Translations under genes and position numbers: made by a program
Assembly (NCBI RefSeq): GCF_001687625.2
Contig: NZ_CP016538.2
Coordinates: 2,014,501-2,078,500 of the forward strand
DNA: 64,000 nucleotides
Source of the DNA: Planococcus maritimus
GTDB taxonomy: Bacteria > Bacillota > Bacilli > Bacillales_A > Planococcaceae
Direction: 5' to 3'
In this document: positions 39,700 through 48,396 of the stretch, piece after piece
Position numbering within the stretch: the first letter of the stretch is position 1
How the letters are laid out: each line of letters begins with the position of its first letter
The notes under the pieces: model-generated
What the model saw: only the letters and a program-made list of their open reading frames with translations
The model's database searches: none
What the model was told of the DNA's origin: nothing

Positions 39700-40065
39700 A
39701 TGTATTTTGAAAATACAGGACTAGAGAACATCGAAGTGGATATTACATTGCTTGAAGACATCATGAACAAGCATGGCTTAACGAAAGAAGGCCAGTGGGA
39801 TTATGAGCGCGTCACATACGACCGCAAATTCATCGTCCGTGAAGGCACTTATTACTTGCGCGTGTTTGCATATGCCATCGATGGAGATGTCGATGCCAAC
39901 GATGCGACTGTCCGCGTTTTGAAGCCAGTAATTGGCAAGCATTACTACCCGCACGGTATCGAATATGGTGAAGACGAGCATTTCCCGGATCACCTTTTGA
40001 AAACGGGTGCTGAAATTTTGGCTTCCATTAAACAAGAAGTTGCCGAGTTCGAAATTAAAGCATAA
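39700..40065 (+). CDS. YugN-like family protein
   Basis: 121-residue soluble protein that starts MYFENTGLENIEVDITLLEDI; the AGGAGG site is seven nt upstream, which decides against a 23-codon extension. It resembles the YugN-like family of Bacillales, of unknown function (possibly a sugar-isomerase-operon-linked protein elsewhere). Monocistronic with its own terminator. Confidence 0.75.
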   Translation: MYFENTGLENIEVDITLLEDIMNKHGLTKEGQWDYERVTYDRKFIVREGTYYLRVFAYAIDGDVDANDATVRVLKPVIGKHYYPHGIEYGEDEHFPDHLLKTGAEILASIKQEVAEFEIKA

Positions 40066-40070
40066 AATTT

Positions 40071-40100
40071 CCGCAGTTCAATACGAACTGCGGTTTTTTT
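40071..40100 (+). terminator. Terminator of the YugN-like gene
   Basis: Stem CCGCAGTTC / GAACTGCGG with a 5-nt loop and seven T. Confidence 0.9.
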
Positions 40101-40152
40101 AAACAAATGCTTTGGCAAAGAATGTTACGCAACCAATTGAAGGAGGTTTATC

Positions 40153-41211
40153 GTGGGCAAGTGGTTTAATAAAAAACTGGCAACCATATTGCTGGTCATC
40201 GCTATAATAGTGTTAATCTCTATATACATATTGCCGATTGCAGTCCCTTTGATCATCGCATTGCTTACCGCCATCTTCCTTGAACCTTTTGTTAAGTTTG
40301 TACAAAAAAGATTCAAATGGGACCGGAAAGGCGCAGTTATCACGGTGTTCATCCTATTCCTTGTCATTGCTTCTGGCTTGGTTTACTGGATCATTACGCA
40401 ATTGGTTGGGCAAATTATACAATTTTCTAAAATGGTTCCTGAGTATACCAATTCCCTCTCTCATATGTGGGGCGAAGTAGAAGCGTTCTTTTTGCGCTCT
40501 ACTGCGGAAATGCCCGTTGAAGTCGTTAATTCTTTCGAAACAGAAATGATCGCTTTCGCAGAAGGCATTCGTGACTGGATCTTAACCTTTGTCAATTACG
40601 ATACGGTCACTAATTTATTGACCGGCATTCCTTCTTTTTTAGTGAGCTTCATCGTTTTTCTCATCGCCTTGTTCCTGTTCATGCTCGATTTAATGGATTT
40701 GAAAGGCATGATGTTCAACCGTATGAAAGAATCGACAGCTGAGAAAGTACGCTTCATGGTCGCCAGGCTGAATAACGTTGTTTTTGGCTTTTTAAAAGCC
40801 CAATTTCTTGTCAGTTTGATTGTCTTTGCCGTGGCCTTGATTGCCTTATTATTTATCGCACCAGAATATGCTTTGGTCATGTCGCTCGTTATTTGGGTCA
40901 TCGACTTCATACCGATTCTGGGATCAATTATTGTGCTAACGCCCTGGTTCATCTATATGTTCATCGTCGGCGATGTCGTTCAAGGCACGCAATTGGCTAT
41001 TTTGGCTTTAGTGCTCTTGGTCATCAGAAGAACAGTCGAACCGAAAGTGATGGGAACTCAAATCGGCCTTTCTCCTCTTGCTACATTAATTGCCATGTTT
41101 ATTGGCCTTCAATTAATCGGCTTCCTTGGCTTTTTCATCGGTCCGTTACTAGTCATTCTCTTTACTTCAGCACGCGAAGCCGGCATCATCAAAATGGAAT
41201 TTAAAGTTTAA
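40153..41211 (+). CDS. AI-2E family transporter (PerM-like)
   Basis: 352-residue polytopic membrane protein with about eight hydrophobic segments. The family signature region FVIWVIDFIPILGSIIVLTPW-like (residues about 250-270) and later GTQIGLSPLATLIAMFIGL are seen. Substrate is not shown; the name does not prove AI-2 export, and some members are sodium/proton antiporters. Start GTG 40153 with AAGGAGG six nt upstream. Confidence 0.85.
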   Translation: MGKWFNKKLATILLVIAIIVLISIYILPIAVPLIIALLTAIFLEPFVKFVQKRFKWDRKGAVITVFILFLVIASGLVYWIITQLVGQIIQFSKMVPEYTNSLSHMWGEVEAFFLRSTAEMPVEVVNSFETEMIAFAEGIRDWILTFVNYDTVTNLLTGIPSFLVSFIVFLIALFLFMLDLMDLKGMMFNRMKESTAEKVRFMVARLNNVVFGFLKAQFLVSLIVFAVALIALLFIAPEYALVMSLVIWVIDFIPILGSIIVLTPWFIYMFIVGDVVQGTQLAILALVLLVIRRTVEPKVMGTQIGLSPLATLIAMFIGLQLIGFLGFFIGPLLVILFTSAREAGIIKMEFKV

Positions 41212-41220
41212 CCTCTATAA

Positions 41221-41255
41221 AAAAAGCACTGAGCAAAATTTGCTCAGTGCTTTTT
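41221..41255. terminator. Bidirectional terminator between the AI-2E gene and ctaM
   Basis: Stem AAAAAGCACTGAGCA / TGCTCAGTGCTTTTT with a short AT loop, between convergent genes. Confidence 0.92.
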
Positions 41256-41256
41256 A

Positions 41257-41718
41257 TTATCCTCCGAGAATCGCTTTGAACACCGAAGTCGTGTCTCCAC
41301 CTTCGTAGAACACGTAGAGCAACAAATACACCATGACACCTGTAATCGCGGTAAAGAACCAAACAACGCTTGTATATGGCCCAATCTTGCGGTGCTTGTC
41401 TAGACGGTTTTTCAAGCCCAAGTAAATGGTAACAAGCCCCATCACAGCCCCAATCGTTGCAAGCGTGATATGGAAAATCAAGAAAATCGTGTAGTAAATT
41501 TTCAGGTCATCTGGCCCACCGAATGCAGTGTTCCCAATGAATAGCGTTCGTGAAGCATAGATGATGAAAAAAGTTAAAGCAGCAGCCCCAGCGCCAAGCA
41601 TCACTTTTTTATGTGCTTCGATACGGCGTTTAAGGATCAAGTTCCATCCGATCGCCACCAAGATGGCGCTCAAGACGATAAAAAATGTACTAATGGTTGG
41701 CAATAGCGGCAAATTCAT
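41257..41718 (-). CDS. ctaM: DUF420 protein CtaM (YozB), cytochrome oxidase maturation
   Basis: 153-residue membrane protein with four to five hydrophobic segments. The DUF420 family includes CtaM of Bacillus and Staphylococcus, needed for activity of some heme-copper oxidases. The conserved His/Lys pattern HKKVMLGAG and HITLATIGAVMG is present. It lies 20 bp after ctaG and forms a two-gene unit with it. Confidence 0.88.
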   Translation of the reverse strand: MNLPLLPTISTFFIVLSAILVAIGWNLILKRRIEAHKKVMLGAGAAALTFFIIYASRTLFIGNTAFGGPDDLKIYYTIFLIFHITLATIGAVMGLVTIYLGLKNRLDKHRKIGPYTSVVWFFTAITGVMVYLLLYVFYEGGDTTSVFKAILGG

Positions 41719-41738
41719 TTAAGTAAACTCCTTTTGGG

Positions 41739-42665
41739 TCACTGCCCATTATGTCTGTAATACGCCATATCTTTACGGTCTTGCAATACTTTCGCGGTGA
41801 TTTCATCGGCGTTGGCTGTTTCGTTTTTGAGCCATTCATGGAACACCAGCCAAATGAACACCGTGAATACCAATTCCTGAATGATTTTCATCGTGATGCC
41901 GCCTGTTCGTTGGTCCTCAATCAGCGACATGTTCGTAAACAACTCCGGGCCTGATAAGTTAAGCTGTGCCAGAGTCCCTGCAGGTACACATAAAGCCATC
42001 GCCTGCATCCAAGCGTCTCCATCCGAATAAGTCGCATAGAACGGCGTCGTGCTAAAAATGATTAAAGCACAAGCAGGCGTCATTAAGACGCTGAGTCCAA
42101 ACAAGTACCCCAACTTTTTGAGGCCATGGAATTTATGCATACCTTCCAAGTTATTGACGACCGGCCACCAGTAGAGAAGCGCTGCCACAAACAGCAAGGT
42201 ACTGACGATGCTATGAATCAACATATCCTGTTTGACAAAGTCAAAAACTAAGGGCAAATGATACACGGAGAAGAACAAGCTGAATAATAACAAGGCAATC
42301 AGCGGTTTCGTGAAAAACATGAACAGCGGATTGATTACCGGCAACTTGATGAATGCTTGCCATAGGTAAGAAGGAATCCCCATAATGATCAGCGGTGCCG
42401 CCAGCAATAACAGCAACGCCATCTGGACCATATGCATCGTTAAGGTGATGTGCCCAAGCAAATCAATCGGTGAGCCTTTCAAGAGATAAATCAAGGCCAT
42501 TCCCGACACAAAGAGCGATGCCTGTTTCGTTTCAAGCGGCTCACTGCCACTGAATTTATGTCTCCACTTAATGGTAACCCCAAAATATAAAAGTGTAATC
42601 AGTACGAGAAATCCAAAATACCAGGGGCTCCATAATGCCTCGAAGCCGAAAATACTGATTGGCAT
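41739..42665 (-). CDS. ctaG: Cytochrome c oxidase assembly factor CtaG
   Basis: 308-residue polytopic membrane protein (about seven segments) of the caa3_CtaG family, which assists copper delivery to the oxidase. Typical segments are HITLTMHMVQMALLLLLAAPL and HSIVSTLLFVAALLYWWPV with conserved His. In Bacillus it directly follows ctaF; here 780 bp of repeats separate the two and a separate promoter precedes it. Confidence 0.92.
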   Translation of the reverse strand: MPISIFGFEALWSPWYFGFLVLITLLYFGVTIKWRHKFSGSEPLETKQASLFVSGMALIYLLKGSPIDLLGHITLTMHMVQMALLLLLAAPLIIMGIPSYLWQAFIKLPVINPLFMFFTKPLIALLLFSLFFSVYHLPLVFDFVKQDMLIHSIVSTLLFVAALLYWWPVVNNLEGMHKFHGLKKLGYLFGLSVLMTPACALIIFSTTPFYATYSDGDAWMQAMALCVPAGTLAQLNLSGPELFTNMSLIEDQRTGGITMKIIQELVFTVFIWLVFHEWLKNETANADEITAKVLQDRKDMAYYRHNGQ

Positions 42666-42698
42666 TAGACCGTACCTCCTTTTTCCTTAAGTAACCTC

Positions 42699-42727
42699 AT
42701 TATATAGGGGAAGCGTTGTCATATCAA
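42699..42727 (-). promoter_or_regulatory. Sigma-A promoter of ctaG-ctaM
   Basis: On the minus strand, -35 TTGATA (42722-42727) and -10 TATAAT (42699-42704) with 17-nt spacing. It lies between ctaG and the repeat at 42778-43089, so ctaG does not rely on readthrough from ctaF. Confidence 0.8.
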
Positions 42728-42777
42728 TGAACGAATCATGACATTTGCCTAAGCATACAGGTCATAGACAGAAAAAA

Positions 42778-43089
42778 GGGGCTGTCCCAAAAGGTCATGA
42801 AAAGTGACTTTTAGGAGCAGTCTCTTTTTTTCTAAAGAAAAGGCTGATGTCCATTTCGACGGACGCTTTCCGCGGGCACGGCCTTAGCCGCTTCCCTCGC
42901 TTCGCTCAGTCCAGGCTCTTCGGCTCGCGTCGCTCCTTCGCTTAGCTCAGTCACTGCTCCCGCTGGAGTCGACGTCTCCATTCCCATCAGCCGGCTACTC
43001 TCAGGTGCCTCAGCGATAAATCAAAAACAGACAGAGAAAAAGAATTTTTTCTCCGTGTGTTTTATTTTAGGGACTTATGAGACAGTCCC
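42778..43089. repeat. MITE-like repeat with GGG(G/A)CTGTC terminal inverted repeats
   Basis: 312-bp non-coding element. The left end GGGGCTGTCCCAAAAGG and the right end, read inward, GGGACTGTCTCATAAG are imperfect inverted repeats. The interior (42861-42978) is a GC-rich imperfect hairpin bounded by GGACGCTTTCCGCGGG and CCCGCTGGAGTCGACG. No transposase frame is present, so it would be non-autonomous. The ends resemble those of some Firmicute insertion sequences, by recollection only. It abuts the second repeat at 43090. Confidence 0.7.
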
Positions 43090-43408
43090 GTTTTCCAGAG
43101 TGTTGAAGAAGTCTATGATTCGTTATCAAATACGAGAAAAACCAGCTTTTTCTACATTCAACAATCAAAGATCTAACTAAGTATTTGAAGAAGCGTTCGC
43201 TCGTAAAACCTTCTGCTCAATAATGCTGCGCATTACTTTCGCAAAGATAATGTCTCCCGTAGGTCGACCTTATCTTTCCTGTGGGATTAGTAGGTTTGAG
43301 AGACCCCGCAGTAAGTGTAACGAACGAGGAGGCTCGATTCCCGCCCCACGGAAAGCGAGCGATCAGCTTCGGAAAATACGGCTTCTTAACTTTCTCGACA
43401 ACCTGAAA
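43090..43408 (-). repeat. Terminator-associated repeat element, copy A (longest)
   Basis: Read on the minus strand it begins TTTTTTCAGGTTGTCGAG and ends CTTCTTCAACACTCTGG, as do the copies at 49693 and 60716. Inside are two modules. Module 1 is a GC-rich hairpin half (CGCTCGCTTTCCGTGGG, shared with copy C). Module 2 is an AT-rich stem AAAGATAA...TTATCTTT around GGTCGACC (shared with copy B). It lies directly beyond the ctaF terminator; the other flank is the GGG.CTGTC repeat. No gene is supported in 42666-43447. Confidence 0.75.
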
Positions 43409-43445
43409 AAAAACTCCGGACTGTAAAAGTCCGGAGTTTTTTATA
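43409..43445 (-). terminator. Terminator after ctaF
   Basis: Stem AAACTCCGGACT / AGTCCGGAGTTT around a GTAA-type loop, with T runs on both strands. It marks the end of the ctaBCDEF transcript and the boundary of repeat copy A. Confidence 0.9.
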
Positions 43446-43447
43446 AT

Positions 43448-43780
43448 TTACCACCAAACGATGGTGACCATTGTGAGAACAATGGTAAAAGCAACAAATA
43501 TGCCACTGAACATGAAGAATGCCATCATGCCGTGTCCTTTATTACTCATATGCATGAAGTTATACAGCTGAAGTACGACTTGAACTGCAGCCAATAGCAA
43601 AATAATTGGCACGATTAAGTAAGTCGAGAATCCGGCTGCCACCAAAGTGAACGCGATCAATGTCAAGAAAATCATCAAAGCGAATGATGTCAACTGACCA
43701 CGCATCTCCGTAGCACGTTTTTTCTTAATAAATTCAAACTCTGCTCGAGATCTGTGAATATCGTGAGTATCGTGAGCCAT
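43448..43780 (-). CDS. ctaF: Cytochrome c oxidase subunit IV (caa3 type)
   Basis: 110-residue membrane protein with three hydrophobic segments after a charged N-terminus. The segment LYNFMHMSNKGHGMMAFFMF is typical of bacterial subunit IVB. The frame is open upstream into ctaE, but ATG 43780 (MAHDTHDIHRSRAEFEF) overlaps the ctaE stop by one base and fits the family length. Confidence 0.92.
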   Translation of the reverse strand: MAHDTHDIHRSRAEFEFIKKKRATEMRGQLTSFALMIFLTLIAFTLVAAGFSTYLIVPIILLLAAVQVVLQLYNFMHMSNKGHGMMAFFMFSGIFVAFTIVLTMVTIVWW

Positions 43781-44406
43781 TAACCGATCACTCCCATCAA
43801 GTAGACTACAGTGAAGATGAACACCCATACTACGTCAATGAAATGCCAGTAAAGAGCGGCAAGGTAAAACTTCGGCGCATTGTACATGTTCAAACCACGT
43901 TTAGCGTTCCGGAGCATCAATGCGATGAACCAGCTAAGACCGAAGACTACGTGAGCCCCGTGAGTTCCGACTAAAGTATAAAAGGCGGAGCTGAAGGCAC
44001 TATTCGTATAGCCAAAGCCAAGATGTACATAGTGATTAAACTCGTAAATCTCCAAGCCAAGGAACGCAAGTCCTAAAAGAACGGTGATTCCTAGCCAAGC
44101 CTGCATGGCCTTGAAATTGTGATTCTTCATATGATACATCGCGTAGACACTCGTCAACGAAGATGTCAGAAGAAGCATCGTCATGGCAAAAACAAGCGGC
44201 AGTTCGAACAAGCCGGCAGCGGAAAATTCCATTCCGCTTGGGCCCTTGTCTTTCAACGCAAGATAAGTTGCGAAAAGAGAGGCGAAGGTGACGGTCTCAG
44301 CTGCGAGTAGCAACCAGAAACCAACGAACTTGTTCTTCCCTTCGAGCGTCGCCGTCTCAGGATGATCTGGCCAAGTTTGTGGGGTATATCGTTTATTTAA
44401 GTCCAC
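43780..44406 (-). CDS. ctaE: Cytochrome c oxidase subunit III (caa3 type)
   Basis: 208-residue membrane protein with five hydrophobic segments and the family motifs FWLLLAAETVTFASLFATY and VGTHGAHVVFGLSWF. The start is GTG 44406, with AAGGAGG eight nt upstream; the open frame above it lies inside ctaD. It overlaps ctaD by 14 bases. Confidence 0.94.
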   Translation of the reverse strand: MDLNKRYTPQTWPDHPETATLEGKNKFVGFWLLLAAETVTFASLFATYLALKDKGPSGMEFSAAGLFELPLVFAMTMLLLTSSLTSVYAMYHMKNHNFKAMQAWLGITVLLGLAFLGLEIYEFNHYVHLGFGYTNSAFSSAFYTLVGTHGAHVVFGLSWFIALMLRNAKRGLNMYNAPKFYLAALYWHFIDVVWVFIFTVVYLMGVIG

Positions 44407-46306
44407 CTTTTTTGCCTCCTTCCAGCGCTCTTGCTTCTTTTTGAATGCGTTCGTTATCTGCAATCAATTCTTCTTTCGAAATGTGGAATCCAAGATCATC
44501 TTTCAATGAACGAACGAGCATCGAGCCAAATGTAATCGCAAGACCTACGATTAATACAGGAAGCGCCCATGCATGGTCGTCCATATGGTACATGGCACCG
44601 AATGCAGCCGTGAACATACCAAATGAAATGACGAAAGGAATGATTGAACCGTTCGGCATGTGAATATCGCCAAGTGGCTCAGCATAGACCATACCTTCTT
44701 TATTGCCTTCCATTTTCTCGATCCAATATGGGTCAAGTCCACGGACAAGCGGTGTTTGTGCAAAGTTATAGAATGGCGGTGGTGACGGGATCGCCCATTC
44801 TAGCGTACGTCCGTCGCCCCATGGGTCATTACCGACGCGCTCATTTTTCGCAACTGTCATGACGACGTTGACGAGCATGATGATCACACCGATTGCCATC
44901 AGCAAGGCACCAGCCGAGCTGATTGCGTTAAACAAATCCCAACCTTGGTCTGCTCCGAACGTGTAAACACGGCGAGGCATGCCCATGAGGCCAAGGAAAT
45001 GCTGGATAAAGAACGTCAAATGGAAACCAGTGAAGAAGAACCAGAACGTCCATTTCCCAAGTTTTTCGCTCAACATCGTACCGAACATTTTCGGCCAGTA
45101 CAAATGCGTACCTGCTAAAATAGCGAGTACAACCCCACCAACGATTACGTAATGGAAGTGGGCAACGATAAAGTAAGAATCGTGCAGCTGGTAATCAAGC
45201 GGTGCAATTGCCTGCATAACGCCCGTTACCCCACCTGCTACGAACGACGGGATAAACGCGACTGCGTAAATCATTGGCACTGTGAAGGAAATGTTTCCTC
45301 CCCAGATCGTAAGTAGCCAGTTAAAGATTTTGATCCCTGTTGGAACTGCGATAATCATCGTTGCAAGGGCGAACACTGCGTTAGCTGTCGGTCCGAGACC
45401 AACTGTAAACATGTGGTGAGCCCAAACCATGAATCCGTAGAAACCGATTAGGATGGTCGCAAATACCAAAGCCGTGTAACCGAATAGGCGTTTACGAGAG
45501 AAAATCGCGAAGATTTCAGAGAAAATACCAAACGCTGGCAAGATCAAAATGTAAACTTCCGGGTGACCGAAAATCCAGAAGAAATGCTCCCAAATGATCG
45601 TGTTACCGCCCATCGTTACATCAAAGAAATTAGCCCCGAACAAACGGTCGAATACCATGAAGAAGATACCGACAGTTAGTGGAGGGAATGCCAGTAGAAT
45701 CAACGCAGACGCAACAAATGTCGTCCAAGTAAAAAGCGGCATTCTCATATACGTCATCCCCGGTGCACGCATATTGATGATCGTTACAAGGAAGTTAATC
45801 CCTGCGATCAAAGTACCGAAACCGGAAATCGTCAAACCGAGTGAGTAAAAATCGATTCCGTGGCCTTCAGATGCGAGTGCCAAAGAAGCGTAGTTTGTCC
45901 ATCCTGCATCCGGAGCCCCACCTAAGAACCATGAAAGGTTTAGGAAGATACCACCGAAGAAGAATAGCCAGAACCCAAGTGAGTTCAAGAAAGGAAACGC
46001 TACGTCACGCGCACCAATTTGCAAAGGTGAGACGGCGTTCATGAATGCCAAAAGAATTGGCATGGCTGCAAGGAAGATCATTGTTGTTCCGTGCATCGTT
46101 AAAACTTCGTTGTATGTTCCGGCACTGAGGAAATCGTTTCCGGCTTTCATTAGCTGAATCCGGATCATCATCGCTTCTACACCACCGACTAGGAAGAAAA
46201 ATCCGCCGGAGATCAAGTAGAGGATCGCGATTTTCTTATGGTCTACAGTTGTCATGTAATCCCAAATTGTAGCGCCGAAACCCTTTTTCTGAGAGTTAGA
46301 ACTCAC
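44393..46306 (-). CDS. ctaD: Cytochrome c oxidase subunit I (caa3 type)
   Basis: Catalytic heme-copper subunit, 637 aa, with 12 or more membrane segments and a long C-terminal part. Low-spin heme His is in TMHGTTMIFLAAMP. The CuB site includes the His-Tyr pair in FGHPEVYILILPAFG, and later HH in MVWAHHMFTVGLG and HFHYVIVGG carry the other ligands. It conserves the proton-channel pattern of A-type oxidases. Operon ctaB-C-D-E-F. Confidence 0.97.
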   Translation of the reverse strand: MSSNSQKKGFGATIWDYMTTVDHKKIAILYLISGGFFFLVGGVEAMMIRIQLMKAGNDFLSAGTYNEVLTMHGTTMIFLAAMPILLAFMNAVSPLQIGARDVAFPFLNSLGFWLFFFGGIFLNLSWFLGGAPDAGWTNYASLALASEGHGIDFYSLGLTISGFGTLIAGINFLVTIINMRAPGMTYMRMPLFTWTTFVASALILLAFPPLTVGIFFMVFDRLFGANFFDVTMGGNTIIWEHFFWIFGHPEVYILILPAFGIFSEIFAIFSRKRLFGYTALVFATILIGFYGFMVWAHHMFTVGLGPTANAVFALATMIIAVPTGIKIFNWLLTIWGGNISFTVPMIYAVAFIPSFVAGGVTGVMQAIAPLDYQLHDSYFIVAHFHYVIVGGVVLAILAGTHLYWPKMFGTMLSEKLGKWTFWFFFTGFHLTFFIQHFLGLMGMPRRVYTFGADQGWDLFNAISSAGALLMAIGVIIMLVNVVMTVAKNERVGNDPWGDGRTLEWAIPSPPPFYNFAQTPLVRGLDPYWIEKMEGNKEGMVYAEPLGDIHMPNGSIIPFVISFGMFTAAFGAMYHMDDHAWALPVLIVGLAITFGSMLVRSLKDDLGFHISKEELIADNERIQKEARALEGGKKGGLK

Positions 46307-46331
46307 AATAGTTTACCTCCTTTTTTAACGT

Positions 46332-47423
46332 TTACTCTTCAACTTTCAAGCTCATCAAATATGCAGCGAGTGCATTCAGCTCTTGGTCGGTAAGTTCTTT
46401 GCCATCATTCAATGAAGCTGCTTCAGGCATCAAGTTGCCTGGTTTGTATTCTTGTGGATTAGCAATCCAGTTTTTCAATGTTTCTTCATCATGTTCCATG
46501 AAGCCGGCAATTGTCGTACGGTCGCCGAAAGTTGTTAAGTTCGGTCCAACTCCAGTTGCTGCGCCAGCACTGTTTACAGCGTGACATTGAATACAGCTCA
46601 AACCATCTGGGCCAAACAATTCTTCACCTTCTTGAGCAAGAGCTTCAGAAGGAGCTTCTTGTTCTTCTTGCATTGCCGCTACCCAAGCATCAAAGTCTTC
46701 GCGGTTAAGCGTTTTGACTTTGAAATCCATCAATGCGTGGGACGGTCCACAAAGCTCGGCACATTTACCGAAGTAAACGCCTTCTTCAAGTTCTGAAGAT
46801 TCTTTATCGAATTCCAAATAGAAGGTGTTGACGTTTTCAGGGTTGACGTCGAGTTTACCGCCAACCGAAGGGATCCAGAACGAGTGCTTAACGTCTGCCG
46901 CAATCAAATTGAAGTAGACGCGCTCGCCAGTTGGAACGACCAGTTCCTGTGCAGTGCGAATTTCCTGTTCAGGATATTCGAACTCCCACCAGTAAAGCTT
47001 ACCGGTTACGTTAACGGTCAAGTTCTCAGCGACTCCCTCTTCGTCCTGTGCGTCCATCGCTGTGACATCAGCCAGGTCGAATGTAGAGTAGACCGTTGGA
47101 ACAGCGAGGATCAAAAGCAAGACAATCGGAATCGCTGTCCAGATAAACTCAAGACGCGCGCTTCCTTCAACTTGTTCAGGAATCATGTCCTCCCCTACTT
47201 TTGAACGGCGGAATTTCACAATTGCCAATACATAGATGATTGTAACGACGATGATAACGAATAACATGACAATGGATGACAAAATCAGCAAGTTGAACTG
47301 ATCTTGAGCAACCTTACCAGCCGGTATCAGCGTCGAAATCTCTTCGCGCCCGCAGCCTGAAAGAAAAACAAGCAATGCGGTCATCAAAGCGAAAAGGCGC
47401 CATTTCTTAGGTCCTTTCATCAT
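46332..47423 (-). CDS. ctaC: Cytochrome c oxidase subunit II with fused cytochrome c domain (caa3 type)
   Basis: Electron-entry subunit, 363 aa. Lipoprotein signal with LSGC (Cys24), two membrane segments (about 45-68, 93-113), a CuA cupredoxin domain with His180 and C221-x3-C225-x3-H229-x2-M232, then a C-terminal class I cytochrome c domain with CIQCH at 277-281. The fused heme c makes this a caa3 oxidase. LspA in this window would process the lipoprotein. Confidence 0.97.
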   Translation of the reverse strand: MMKGPKKWRLFALMTALLVFLSGCGREEISTLIPAGKVAQDQFNLLILSSIVMLFVIIVVTIIYVLAIVKFRRSKVGEDMIPEQVEGSARLEFIWTAIPIVLLLILAVPTVYSTFDLADVTAMDAQDEEGVAENLTVNVTGKLYWWEFEYPEQEIRTAQELVVPTGERVYFNLIAADVKHSFWIPSVGGKLDVNPENVNTFYLEFDKESSELEEGVYFGKCAELCGPSHALMDFKVKTLNREDFDAWVAAMQEEQEAPSEALAQEGEELFGPDGLSCIQCHAVNSAGAATGVGPNLTTFGDRTTIAGFMEHDEETLKNWIANPQEYKPGNLMPEAASLNDGKELTDQELNALAAYLMSLKVEE

Positions 47424-47478
47424 AGCTTTTCATACCCCTCTCTGAATAAAATATCTTACAGTTAAGTAAAAGTGAAAT

Positions 47479-48396
47479 TTAGACGAATACTGCGAAAATG
47501 ATCATCGAGACAAATAGAATCGTCATATAATTCAACGAGTAGATGAACATTTTCTTCGCCCATTTCAAATCATCAGCTGCTTTGAAGCCCTGGATTGCAA
47601 GTACGAGCCATCCGATATTCAACGCTGTAGCTAAGATGATAAAGCCTATCCCCAGTTCCATAAGCAGGAACGGTAAGGGGAAAAGCAGGAAAACCCATGC
47701 AAGCATCGATTTTTTTGTCCGGTGGAATCCTTTTACCACCGGAAGCATCGGAATATTTGCAGCCCGATACTCTTCCGTCCGTTTCATGGCAAGCGCATAA
47801 AAATGCGGAGGCTGCCAGATAAACATAATCAGAAACAGCGCCCATGCGCCCGTGCCAAGCGTCGGCTCCACCGCAGCCCAGCCAATAAGTGGCGGAATTG
47901 CGCCGGAAATGCTGCCGACGATCGTGTTGCCGACATGCCGTCTCTTCGACCACATCGAATAGAGAACCACATAAGCCAGAATGCCGGCGATTCCAAACAG
48001 ACCTGCTGAAACAGAAGCGGAAAACAAAAAGAGTTCACCTATAACGATGAAAGAAATGGCGAGTGCCAAGACAGCGGATGGCTTGAACCTGCCCGTAACT
48101 GTCGGGCGGGCTCTTTTGCTAGCCATCAATGGGTCAATATCTGTGTCGATATAATTATTCATCGCCGCAGACCCCGCAATGATCAATGCCGAACCGACGA
48201 TGGTGTAGACGAGAATATCCATATGATCCAGGAAATTCTTATCCGAAAACTGGAAAGCGAGCCACAGTCCCGTAAAGACAGTAATTAAATTGGAGTTTAC
48301 AATCCCAATCTTAATAAGTGCCAGAAAATCTTTAGTGAACGTGCTCGATTCTACAGCGTCAGTCGGTTCTGCAGGCAAAGACCGGCCGTTTGACAT
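47479..48396 (-). CDS. ctaB: Protoheme IX farnesyltransferase (heme O synthase)
   Basis: UbiA-family prenyltransferase making heme O for the oxidase. 305 aa, about nine membrane segments. The Asp-rich motif is in NNYIDTDIDPLMASKRARP, and a second motif follows YRAANIPMLPVVKG. Start ATG 48396 has AAGGAGGG upstream; the open frame above is ten codons longer and lacks support. It is the first gene of the cta minus-strand operon, divergent from ctaA. Confidence 0.95.
   Translation of the reverse strand: MSNGRSLPAEPTDAVESSTFTKDFLALIKIGIVNSNLITVFTGLWLAFQFSDKNFLDHMDILVYTIVGSALIIAGSAAMNNYIDTDIDPLMASKRARPTVTGRFKPSAVLALAISFIVIGELFLFSASVSAGLFGIAGILAYVVLYSMWSKRRHVGNTIVGSISGAIPPLIGWAAVEPTLGTGAWALFLIMFIWQPPHFYALAMKRTEEYRAANIPMLPVVKGFHRTKKSMLAWVFLLFPLPFLLMELGIGFIILATALNIGWLVLAIQGFKAADDLKWAKKMFIYSLNYMTILFVSMIIFAVFV

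Noticed and set aside
43223..43426. Short frame in repeat copy A beginning MLRITFAKIMSP
   Set aside because: A similar frame (49607-49798, minus) exists only because both lie in the same repeat module; no ribosome site, and the frames diverge after about 22 residues.
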